NCBI RefSeq assembly: GCF_029784155.1
Contig: NC_073693.1
Coordinates: 187,261,802-187,325,801, forward strand
DNA: 64,000 nucleotides
Direction of reading: 5' to 3'
Origin: Uranotaenia lowii
Taxonomy: Eukaryota > Arthropoda > Insecta > Diptera > Culicidae
The notes under the pieces were generated by a model. The model was given only the letters and a program-made list of their open reading frames with translations. It was not told where the DNA came from and did not search any database. The position numbers were made by a program, and so were the translations under genes. Every line of letters starts with the position of its first letter. Position 1 is the stretch's first letter. Shown here piece after piece: positions 34,101 to 44,695 of this stretch.

Positions 34101-37100
34101 ACAGAAATTTAACCTTCCAAAGTTATTGGCCAAATATCCATTCAAATTTATTTCTTACTTCAAGAAAGATATCCAATTTCGACTTCAATTTGCCGTATCT
34201 TATTTTGAAGGAATCGATTTTTATAGTTTTAAAATCTGTAACCATGTGAAAGTTACTGTTCAAGATTTCTAAGATTCGTCGCGGTAACGTTAAATGTCGA
34301 GGAAGTGCTAGTGATTCAGTGGAGAGTGGAACGGACCAGCCTTTAGACCTCGAATATCCCGGACGCAGCCCAGCAGCATTAAAGTGACAGGCAGGGGCTA
34401 GCATGCAACAGAGGGCAGCATGAGCGTGCTATAATGGAGCAGGGCCGCAGTAAGGATGAAAGAATCACGGAGCAAGAGGCGAGAGAAAGGGTCAGCAACG
34501 AAGGAAGGGGTGGTCATCGGTCGCCACCAGCGGCATTGTACTGGTCCAAAATGGCCATTTCATGGTGCAACGCTGAGAACGAAAGGTTGAATGCTAGTCG
34601 TTTTATCTTAGCAAATAATACCATCGCTTACGTTGTTCCAAAAAGCATAGTTAAGGCGCAGTAAGCCAAACAGCAGTTCGCACCGTGAAAACCTAAATCA
34701 AGTGTGCGTGAAAAACCGGCCAGGTAACCTCATATTCCCGTTGATACATACATGCCCGACCTGACGCCATTTTGCTTACCTCTACCGTTCACCAGGACCC
34801 CGAGGTTTTAGTTCGAGATCTCTACCCCTCGTGTTCCTCCAGAACTCTACGAAGGCCTATCAGAAGTGCCTCCGAAGAACCTTAGCAGCCCACAGTAGCC
34901 GCTCGGTAAGCTCCAACCCGCCGTGCCGGAGTCCGGCGCCACAAACCCACCTAAGCCACGAGTGTGCCTCCTCCAACAACTACGAGGAGACACAGGACAT
35001 TCGACGGTATGAAAAGGGGTAAACCATAGACGAAGGGCCCGAAGCAAAAGAGTAGGGTAGGAGAGTTTTGCACAGTCACTAGGGGAAAGTTCGAAAATTG
35101 TCGACAAGTCGGAATGAAGGTTGGCGAGCGAAGCTCGAAATTGAATTTACTAGCGTTTCCTTGTAGTTTTGATTGACGAAAAGCCGACCCTGAGGCAACT
35201 GAAGGGGAGTCTTAGTAGTGCTGGGCAGTAGCCAACCCTTGGTTACAAATCTGTAGAAAAATTTAACATCAAAGGCATAAAATTCTAGAAGGATTCTTGC
35301 TCTTTTAGACTCAGAGTGTTGGATTTTGCATTATTTTTTCCTTTTCGAACTTAAAAAAATGCTTAGTTTTCAGAATTTAAATTCATAACACATCAAAGTC
35401 AGATTTAAATTTTGCTCTAAAATGTGAAAAACTTTCAAATCATTACCAAAATTTTTTTTAAATGTGTCATATTTGTTACCCAAACCCATATCTTTTGAAA
35501 ATATTTCAATAAAATGAGTTAACCGTTTTTTTTAATTGAAAATAAGCTATGCGCCTGGAGGAGATGGAAAACCAGAGCAACAGGGTGGGATCAATAAACT
35601 TGCAATAAAAAGTAGCATTCGAAAAGCAATTTGGAACGAATTTTTGTGACACATAAGTAAATTGATTCATCGTGCAACAAAACTAACGTTGAGCCCAACG
35701 TGTTACCTATCTATAAATGTTTTTTTAATAATTCTATTATTATAACTCGTCACCAGGAATCTATCCACAACACACAACACCTATAAATTGCTTTTATTAA
35801 CCGATTTGCTCTAACGGAGGCTGATCACGCAACATAAACCCTTATAATCCGTAACAAATGGTGGATGATAAACAGTTGTTCAAATTACATTGTACCTGCA
35901 TGTTGTGGGTGGATTTCCATACGCGCTCGTAAAAAACAAACTTTTAGCTTCAATTTCCTGGGGCGATCAATCAACAACGAAACTTGACGAATGTTCCTTT
36001 GAAGCAGAATACTAAACCGGTTCGGGCTTTTTTTATTTTATTTTGTTTACAATGTCTGCACTTGTTTCATACTTCATAAAAAGGTTATTTTCAATGTGGA
36101 AAAATATGCTAACCTAATTTAATCAAGCAGCACTAAAAAATCGCCAGCTCATGAATTTGTGCCCCTGTTGAAGCGCAGCCGAAGTCAAGAAGGCCAAAAA
36201 TACTCAACCGGCTTTATGAAATATATACACCAGAGACCGACCGGCAGCCATATTACAACATGCCCGAGAAACACCGGAGGATGTAACATCTTCAAAACTC
36301 AAAAAAGCACATGTAGGATCGCACTTTGCGAAGAGTCATAAAAAAATTGAAGGTGGGATCAGCAACGGAAGAAAAAACAAATTACATAAAATGTTGTCAT
36401 GTACAATCAGAACATGGTGTGTTGGCATTCTTGGAACTTCAACAGACACATTATGTGCAGCTCAGCTCGGCTATTGCATATAAACAGTTCATTCAGGAGT
36501 ACATCCAGCTGAAATCCCACTTGTCGAATAAAAGCACTCACCGCTTTTTTTAACATAAAAAAAAACCTACAGCATCAAAGCAGGATTTCCGTTTTGTTCA
36601 AACAAGTAGATTTAAATTCAAATGTGCTTTAGGGAATGGATCCAATTTATCATCCTACGGGGGGGCCTGAATATTAATGTTGTTCATACTGCTGGCTGCG
36701 TATAATGAGAGCGATGTTCGTTGGGAAATTATAATCATAATCGTCACAACACCGTGGAAAGCATAAAAGTTGCGAACAAAATAGAGCTTAAACCTGTAGA
36801 AGGAACATTTAATTACTTTGGATTCATTCTAAGAGTAGAGTTCATAGGGGGTTAGATAAAAACAATTCATTAATGACACACCGTGCATCCGAATTATTGA
36901 CACAGTCCTGGAAACTCATCAGATGCTTTAAAAAACACCCTTTTTGGACTTCCATACATTTCTTTAGTAAGTGGAATATTTATTCCATAATGCTCGCTAC
37001 TGAAATTACTAACGATGACTTAACTTTGCTCGCCTCCAGATGATCATTACTTTGAAAAATTAAGTGCAAAACATTTCTGGCACACGGGACCCAGCGGAAT

Positions 37101-38170
37101 CTTGCAATTGAAGAATGTCTAGGACTAGGTCATCCGGAGCTAGTCGTAATGCTACTTATTGACCTAAAGTTTTAAGGCAAAAATCGAGAAATATTACACA
37201 AATCGAGAGAAGATGTTATAGCTTTAGCATTCCGTTAATGCGGTTGGGCTTTGTTTTGAAGCTAGCGTTGTTTGATTTATAACTTCATTATTTACATTTA
37301 AATTATTTAGAAACGTTTTGAGTGCTTCTAATTCAAAAGTAGTGAAAGTCGTTTTCAATAATCAAATTACAACGCATGATGAATAACGCGAAAAATCGAG
37401 GTGGCTTCAAACGATGAAGTGCGAAAATCGTGGCTCCAGAGAGTAATTGAAACTGTCGGAGAAAGTTCCTTGTTTTTATTTGCGTTCTCGTAAACAGCCA
37501 CTAGATGCGTTTATCAATTCAACAAGAACTTACTCATGTGAATCTGAAGAAGTTGGAATATAAGCTGTTACATTTATAGTCGTGGCTCCAGATGATTTTC
37601 TCAGAAAGGAAACAGAACTGCTAATTGACGTAAATCAAAGATGTCAACTATCTCAAAACACGTTAAAAATCTATTGTGTTGTGAGCTTACTTGGTTGAAT
37701 GGTTCAACTGAATCAAAGCAATCGAAAGATTCCCTTTGATTCAACCAAGGTAAATGAAAAGTTCACGTTAAAAATATTATAATTAAATAGAAATGAATCT
37801 ATTATTAAGGCTCTTGAAGAGATTCGAGCCTCACCGTTATCCATGCCTTTGTAGTGCATTATTTTGATTATTAAGTTTTTCACAAAAATCATTCATTATA
37901 TTTCTTGTTATGCAGTCTAAAGGCGAATAAAGAATAAATATTAAAAATGCAAAAAATAATAAATAATAAGATAAGAAGATATGAACTTGGAAAATATTTA
38001 TTGTAAATGATTGTGTTTAAAATGATTCAATGTAAAAAATAAATTCTACCAATATTCTTATTTTTGCGTTTCGAGGGAATTTTTAAGTTTTTTTTTTGCT
38101 TTTCGTTTATTCTGTTTGTTAAATTTTTAACTCATAATCAAGATCTAAAGCTTCGCTTTAATTAACATAT
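34101..38170. other. Mixed region with a GC-rich island, no gene recognised
   Basis: 34260-35230 is GC-richer than anything around it, lacks the window's repeat families and has no long frame; CGGCCAGGTAACC at about 34716 and CACCAGGACCCC at about 34788 could be splice-site-like, so a noncoding exon or retroelement leader is possible. 35240-35560 resembles 23080-23330 (CAACACATCAAAGTCAGATT-type AT-rich sequence). 35560-38170 shows no recognisable coding. Confidence 0.3.
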
Positions 38171-39590
38171 TGATGTACATATTAGCAACTAATCTCGCGC
38201 AGAATTTTTGCGTTTGAGTGACCGAAGAAAATAAAAATGTTTAAATTTCGATTACTGTAGAAGTGAAATTCGTTATATTCTGAAAGTTTTTCGTGTTAGC
38301 GAAGAAATACTACCTAGCAGAACATGTGTTTTATTTTTATAAATTCACTGGAAATGCTATGATTATGAGCTCGTGCTGGGTTTACAAAAATATGGTTTTC
38401 GTTCGTGTTTTCCGCTGTTGTTCTGTTTTAACACCTCTATTTCTTTTGTAATTGGTGAAATGATGTTCCGACGAAGAGTTTTAAAAATTTACTGAGCCGG
38501 CCATATTGAAGAATAATTTGAAGTGATTTCTCCCAAAATGAAAAATTTGGAAACGATTGAGAGCTCGCAAGAGGCCAATCAAAGCGGTTCGTTTGTTTTC
38601 CTGAGCTTGTGTAACGATTGGAAATTGTTAATGAACCATCCGCGAAGTGTTCAGGGAAGTCTTGTTATTCCGTTGGACATAACAATTAAGCTAAGGGGCA
38701 ATTTAAATCAAAATTCAGAGTTTCAATGTTATTTGAATCAATAACTTCCTTAATTAAAGGAAGTACACAGACGACAAAGATAACATATAGATAACGATAT
38801 AATGTGCTGTATTACTTCTCTTTGCCTCAATAATATTCTTGGAATTTGAAGTTGTGATTTTTAATAGGCAAACCCAATAGTTGCTGACTTTATGAAACTC
38901 TTTTCCAGTCATCAGTTTGAAACAATATTGAATCGCATATGCATACGACTGATGTAATGTAAAATAAAAGAAATGTTGATCCTTGCAGAATATTGAAAGG
39001 TAAAGCAAAATGATAAAAAGCTTCTCCACTAAACTTTTTGAAACAGTTTGTTTCGAAAGGTTTAGTGATTGCACTATTTATTTTTTCCTGTTCTTTCAAA
39101 TTTCTTTCCAAGAGCGAGAAAAGGCGCTATGACCAAGATCAAAGATCAGAGATGATAGGGCACTGAAACTCTAAACTTTTAGTGACATTTATTATCATTG
39201 AAAACCTGTTTTACTGAATATACACTTTATAATATCTAAAATTACCGAAAAAAAATGATTTATTCTACATAATTTTGAATTTCTGTGTACAAAAACCTCA
39301 TTTATAGGCACTGAAGACGGTAACTCCAGAAATCAACACCAAGGAGCACATTAAATTTTAGTTATGTGCTCCCAACGTTAACGAAATTGTATTTTTATAT
39401 CCATGGAAACGTATGGTACTGTTGTCCACGTTTCTTCCTCTTCTTTGTTCCAGTTGTCTCTGCGTCCAATACAGCACAGTGGGCCTGGCCTTGTAAAGAT
39501 TAGTCGTAAATGTACTTTTACGGCTCACCGGGATGCAGACAAGTTCTGGCTGTGTATGCATCATAAGCATAAGCATAAGCATATTGGCAA
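38171..39590. other. No host gene recognised; shared short motif
   Basis: The phrase ATTAGCAACTAATCTCGCGC near 38178 returns (one change) near 39583 at the edge of the LINE fragment. An open frame at 38523-38744 resembles nothing known. A (CATAAG)n run lies at 39560-39580. 39400-39540 on the minus strand has a GC-balanced segment with no family I recognise. Confidence 0.35.
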
Positions 39591-39845
39591 CTAATCTCGC
39601 GCAGGATGTTCATCCTCGGGAGAACAAAAGGAGCTGACTTTAGACTGGCGACGCGAAAAGGACTCTGCTAAAACCAGGTCGCCAGAACGACCAGGAGGCA
39701 CGTACAATACGCATAGGAAGAGTTTCCGATTACCGAGATCAATGCGGGTCCAAAGAAGTTCCAGATCGTCCCAGGAAACGTCTTCGATAAGCAAAGCCGG
39801 GAGTAAAGATCTAACGGCAAGTAACATAGATAGTTTGGAGAGTAG
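39591..39845 (-). pseudogene. LINE AP-endonuclease domain fragment
   Basis: The minus-strand frame contains LLAVRSLLPALLIEDVSWDD then LELLWTRIDLGNRKLFLCVLYVPPGRSGD. The ...ELLW...I.L..R.L..C..Y.PP... pattern is the middle of the apurinic endonuclease domain of jockey-like non-LTR retrotransposons. Only about 75 residues remain; neither catalytic ends of the domain nor reverse transcriptase follow. The fragment abuts an unrelated repeat at about 39838. Confidence 0.78.
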
Positions 39846-40180
39846 TCCAGGCGAAACTGTAGGAAAGAATTGGATCCCCTTTTCCTGTTTTCACCATAGC
39901 TTCAGGCAAAAATTAACCGTATTAAACTCCATTTCTCTTCGCTGTAATGTTCACGAAAGCTTAATTTTATGAATATAAACAAAATAAACCATGTAAAACT
40001 CCATTTTTCTTCGCTGAAATGTTCACAAAAGTTTAGCTTTATGAATGTAAACAACTTTTTATCAACGAAAAACTTTATCGTTGAGGAAATTTTTAAAACA
40101 TTTTTGTTTCAAATTGCATAGCCATAGAAGCTAATGAAAATGACTTCCAGTACTTTTGTGGTTGAAATTTTTACACACTT
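39838..40180. repeat. Relic of the giant inverted-repeat family with local duplication
   Basis: AGTCCAGGCGAAACT, GGATCCCCTTTTCCTGTTTTC and ATCGTTGAGGAAATTTTT match words in the arms of the 44696-47179 element. A roughly 75-bp unit (AAACTCCATTTCTCTTCGCTG... and AAACTCCATTTTTCTTCGCTG...) is tandemly duplicated at 39923-40045. Confidence 0.65.
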
Positions 40181-40585
40181 TAAAGGTTTTTTCCGCTGGA
40201 GACTTGAACTCAATTATGTGGAAATTGTATGAAAAAATACCAATCGAGACAGAAATGGCAGCTTGTCAAAGTTGGGATAGAATGCGCTGTTCGACGCGAT
40301 TCCATTCCTTTTTGAACGCACCTGTAAATTTCGTTTAATCTTTATAATTATACCCTTTCCTGTTTAAATAAATCAAGAAAAAAAATTAACAAATTTAATA
40401 TATTTAGCTAACAGAGTTTCGAGTTAATGAATAACGCTAAAAATGTAAAATTTTTATAGATAATAATCGATGTGTTTAAAACATATTTACGAGTAGTTGA
40501 AGTTACTGTCAAAATAAATTTGTGATTATGATGTGAATGTGGTTCGGTGAGATTTTTAACTCTTTTAATTCGCTAACTTGGTATG

Positions 40586-40589
40586 AATT
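40586..40589. repeat. 4-bp target duplication AATT, left
   Basis: Repeated at 42145-42148; compare ATAT around the copy at 2546-2802. Confidence 0.7.
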
Positions 40590-40619
40590 GAGGCCCAAGG
40601 AGACAAAGAGGTATGTATA

Positions 40620-41925
40620 AAGCATGGATCACTACAAATCTGGACGCATTAAAACGGGTATATCTCGGAGCTATGTGAACGAAATAAAAATGTTTTGTAC
40701 TTGAAATGTAGGGTTTTTATTGCACTTTAAAGGAAAAATAATAAAAAAATTATTCCGATGTTGTTTTGATGAATTTTCGAACTTTTGGTTGAGTATCACT
40801 CATTATAGTTTGAACATCCTATTCGCTGACCTCAGCGGCCAGTTTGTTCCACAATCTCTTCATCTCTGTTGCTTCCCGAGTCGTCCTACCATTCTTCTTC
40901 ATCTTCTGTTTGACAATTGCCCAAAATGTTTCGATAGGGCGGAATTGAGGGCAGTTGGGTGGGTTGATGTCCTTTTCAACAAAATCCACCCGTTGGCCCA
41001 ATACCACTGTAGAACCTCCTAGCTGTAGTGGCAGCTTGCCAAATCTGGCGAAAACTTAACTAGTCCTTTGTGAGATCTAATGGTAGATTCAGGTATTCCT
41101 GCTTGTAAATTTCGGAGTCCATGGTCTTGTTTTTCACAAAAAACCGGAATTTTTCGTCCGCAGCTGCAAATACCTTGCCAGATCAAACACTTTCTTGCAC
41201 ACTTATCAGCAAAAACGAATTTGAAGTTGCCGGGGACATCACCATGACCAGTGCAGTGCACTACTGCAGTGGCTTTACATAATTTTTGGCCAGAAAGCTG
41301 CCCAAAATCCATCTTCACGTACGTTTCGTCATCCATGAGGATGCATCCGTCGAACTTCGTTGGAATCTTCTTGTATAACTTGCGGGCACGTCCTTTGGCT
41401 CCTAAATTCTGCTTCAATGTCCGGTTTGGTTGCTTACTGGTCCAATAGGATCGTATTCCTTCGCGTAGACGAATTCTGCTGACGGTGCACCGGTCGGCGT
41501 TGAATTTCTTGGCAATGTCATAGTCCGACTACCCTGTGTTTTCCTTGATCGTTCTCAACACCTTCAAATGCAGTTTCTGATTCTTAGGTCCACTATAACC
41601 CTTGGTATGAACCTGCCGATCTATAGTACGCATCTCACGGAAACGTTTGAGAACGCTACACACGGTTGATTTGACAATTTTTAACGATTTCGCGATTTTT
41701 GAACCCGACCACGTCGGGTTTTTGACGTGGGTGTTCAAAATTTATTTTCATCTCGCGGCTTCCATCACGTGTAACTTTTTTTAAACAAAACGAATCGTAA
41801 TGAATTTTCAGCACTGGTAGAAGAAACATTCCTCTACAAAGTGCTGCCAAAACATTCCAGATCCGACAGCTAGGAGCACTATGGTAAAATAAATAGTGCG
41901 TCCAGATTTGTAGTGATCCATGCTT
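40620..41925 (-). mobile_element. Tc1/mariner element, DD37E type, 1306 bp
   Basis: About 29-bp inverted termini starting AAGCATGGATCACTACAAAT are exact at both ends, with TA duplications at 40618-40619 and 41926-41927. Size and coding content are those of a complete mariner-type element. The transposase on the minus strand is broken, so the element is nonautonomous although its ends are intact and could in principle still be recognised by a related enzyme. Confidence 0.96.
40819..41850 (-). pseudogene. DD37E mariner transposase, degenerate
   Basis: A DNA cut-and-paste transposase that would act in the nucleus on the element's own inverted ends. Minus strand, in order: helix-turn-helix region (SGSKIAKSLKIVKSTVCSVL, near 41690), a second DNA-binding part with DIAKKFNADRCTVSRIRLRE near 41505, first catalytic Asp in FDGCILMDDETYVKMDFGQL near 41345, second Asp in FSPDLASCHYS near 41045, and Glu in PQFRPIETFWAIVKQKM near 40875. 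Counting across the break gives 37 residues between second Asp and Glu, the DD37E group. Defects: a frameshift near 41740, TAG at 41529-41531, TAG at 41019-41021, and a one-base frameshift near 41007. A fragment of the same family is at 17160-17620. Confidence 0.9.
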
Positions 41926-42148
41926 TAAGTGCGTGAAAGCTTATTTCGAGAAAACACGCTTTTAAGTTGTTGTGTTTGATAATTTTCCATAATTTTTTTT
42001 CGCAAATTTGTATTTTTTTTCGAAATGTAAAAGTATGTGAATAAAATACTATAAATTTGAAAAAATCATCAATGAAGAATACTTTGGCATCATGAACTCA
42101 AAATCAACCATTTCGACACTTATACCCCTTTGGCTAAGGGCCTCAATT

Positions 42149-42524
42149 GTCTTAATGAGGCCCTCAAAACCAAAACTCCTCACAATTAAAACTAGAGTCC
42201 GCTCGAAAGCTCTGAACGCTCAAGCAACTGTGAGACCACTTTAAGAATCATTCGGAAAACATGGCCGAATACGTGATAGAAAGTACAGATAATGTGTCAA
42301 ATATTGTATAATTTTAGAAATAAGAAATATTAATTGTATAAACCCAAAAAATCTTTCAATCATTCGTAGAACATGATGTTTATAAAAAAGCATCGCGGGC
42401 CAAATGTGACCCGCGGGCCATGGTTTGACCACCCATATTTAGGATCAAAATTTTGAAAATTGATTAAGGCACAAAATTTAATGGGGTGGAAAACTGACCT
42501 TTTCTTCCACGTGGTGGTATCTGA
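42149..42524. other. Decayed transposon end, no gene
   Basis: CCCGCGGGCCATGGTTTGACC at 42409-42430 and the preceding GCGGGCCAAATGTGACC resemble the termini of a hAT family (compare the decayed GAGAGCCGCATGCGACCC near 47619), but no partner end was located nearby. Confidence 0.4.
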
Positions 42525-42680
42525 CTGTAGACCAGAGGCCTTGGCTTAGAGGTTAGAGCATTAGTCTCCTAAGCCAGAGGTCATGAGATCGAATCTCGGT
42601 CATGGCATTCATAGTAAAAGGTTGGCGGTTTTAGCATTTAGAGCATGCAAGCTGCCACTTCTGGAAGTTTGTACGCTTAA
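42525..42680 (+). repeat. tRNA-derived SINE, family 1, plus-strand copy
   Basis: TTGGCTTAGAGGTTAGAGCA (A-box-like) and GAGATCGAATCTCGGTC (B-box-like) are followed by a body with GGTTTTAGCATTTAGAGCATGC, the same architecture as 4221-4350. Ends approximate. Confidence 0.72.
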
Positions 42681-44687
42681 GTACATAGATATTGATGGAT
42701 CTTTTTGTTCCCTTGAACGTTGCATTTAGGATCTCTTGTGTGAACTAAGGTAAAGTACGGTTACACTCAGGATATAACATATGTGCGTGCTCATCAAATG
42801 CTCAACCAGTGGCACTTATCAATAGTGGCAGTGTATCTGAAGGCATTTAGTATAAAGAAATAACGCGAAGTAATACTAAACAAGATCTAACAACTGGTCG
42901 CAGTGGTCTCCCCACAACATACAAAAAATCTGACTGTACGGATGTTAATAACAACAAGCTGGCAATTCGATTGATTTTCTATATCAACGCATTTTAGATG
43001 CAATATCCATTTATGGATTTGTGAATGACGTTAGTAGATCTTCAAAGAACAAATTCAAACTGCTCCGACACCATGTGTTCCAAAGTTTAAAAAAATGTGT
43101 GAAATTTAATTCTATAGCGTGTTGAACAGCTGTTGCCGATCGATAGTAATCCGATTGCTGTAAGATAGAAAAATGCATAAAAATTGAAACGATTGCATCC
43201 AAATCTATTCGCTATTCATCTTCTGCATCTCATTTGGCTGAACTCCAGAAGGAATAGTTCTTTCTTTGCAACATGGAAGATGTCTGTTCCCTTATAGATA
43301 TATTCGAGGGTGAACGAGTTGCATATTTACCTACAGTTCGTGTTTGAAGTTTGACAATGAATGCACAAATTTTTACATTTACATTTATTGAACGTGGATT
43401 GTAAAACTGATTCCTCTGTGTAACAGATAATATTTCAGTCCTAAGACCATTCGGCAGTATTCAAAATTAGTAAACAAACATTTTTCATTTTGCCTTTTCT
43501 CATGTTTTAAGAATTTCTCAAAATGGGAAAGATTTTTTTCCCGGTAGAACCATTGCAATTCTTCTCACGTATTTCCGCAACCTTCTTCTGCTCTATCGAG
43601 CAATAAATGAATGAATGCTGAAGCTGTTGAAACAGCGCAACCGAGCTCTACCAGCATCAGCAATAGCACCGTTAGTAGGTAGCATAGCAAAAGCATAATG
43701 CAAGCGCAGCGGAGAAGCTTTTTCGCTCCATTTACCTTTTCTAACCCTTTGTTGATCTTTTTATGAATCCATAAAAGTTGCATGGCAAAGTAAAACAGGC
43801 TGCGTTCTGTTACCTGGGGAAAACATTGTTGATATGCGTGAAAGCGTAACTACTGACAACTAACTTTAATCTCGCAAATTTATCAGAGAAATCCCCCGTT
43901 TCCCAATGGCATAACAATAAAACTTAACTATTGTTAAGCTGGACATTTCTTTAACAGTAAGCAATTGCGAGGGCTTAGAGCGTCACGACAGTAACTATTG
44001 GATTGTAGAGGGTTAATGGAAATTAAAAAGAAGCCCACCCGATTGGATTCTTTCTGAGTGCTCTCCGTGAAGTGAAAGATGTCATTCAAATCACGCGTGC
44101 CGGCAAATCCATTTGGTATCCAAAAGTGGCACGTGCTTGCTGTCCTTTTTTGGATGAATGAAATTTGGGATTTTTTTTCTACTTTTCTGCAACTTGATTT
44201 TATCATAATGAATCAATGCTTTTTCTCGAACACGTTCGAAAGTTTACATACCCAGTTTTTATTAGCTAAAAATACGTCATTCAAAGCTAGGATAAACAGC
44301 AATGTAGTTCTAATTACAATTAAACATAAAATTATTTAAAAATCCATGAATACCTGCGTTATTGAGAAACAGAAGATTCTGTTCTGTAATCAGGCTTTTA
44401 ATTCTGTTCCTAAAAACAGACTGACGTTATTCTGAAGTACAAAAACCGGTATGAATGTTTTAATTCAAAGACAAATTTGGATTTAAAAGTTACAGAATTT
44501 TTATGCTTGTTTATTTTCTCCCATCCTGTAAGATATATTGATCTGATTTATCCGGATGTCGCTAAGATCTAAAAGATTGATATATTGAGTTTTTTTTTGG
44601 GGAACAAATAATACCGCAATGCTGTACCTACTGTACTTGAGCATCTATTACGTACGCTTCCTAACTTATGCTATGGTTAAAGAATAT
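42681..44687. other. No gene recognised
   Basis: Low-repeat sequence; open frames are short and have no domain pattern. 43560-43830 is moderately GC-balanced. Confidence 0.35.
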
Positions 44688-44695
44688 ATGCACAT

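Larger units (their letters stand above)
40590..42144. mobile_element. GAGGC...GGGGTATAAGTG MITE carrying a mariner
   Basis: Ends GAGGCCCAAGGAGACAAAG and CCCTTTGGCTAAGGGCCTC are inverted. Interior words (TTTCGAGAAAACACGCTTTT, TTGTGTTTGATAATTTTCCA) match the reverse complement of the 2546-2802 copy. Removing the mariner with one TA restores a continuous MITE of about 250 bp. Confidence 0.85.

Noticed and set aside
36159..36553. 60- and 75-codon plus frames
   Set aside because: No domain pattern and no support beyond length, which is expected by chance.
42525..42603. Functional tRNA gene
   Set aside because: The A and B boxes are recognisable but arms do not pair properly and the sequence continues into a body shared with 4221-4350, so it is a SINE.
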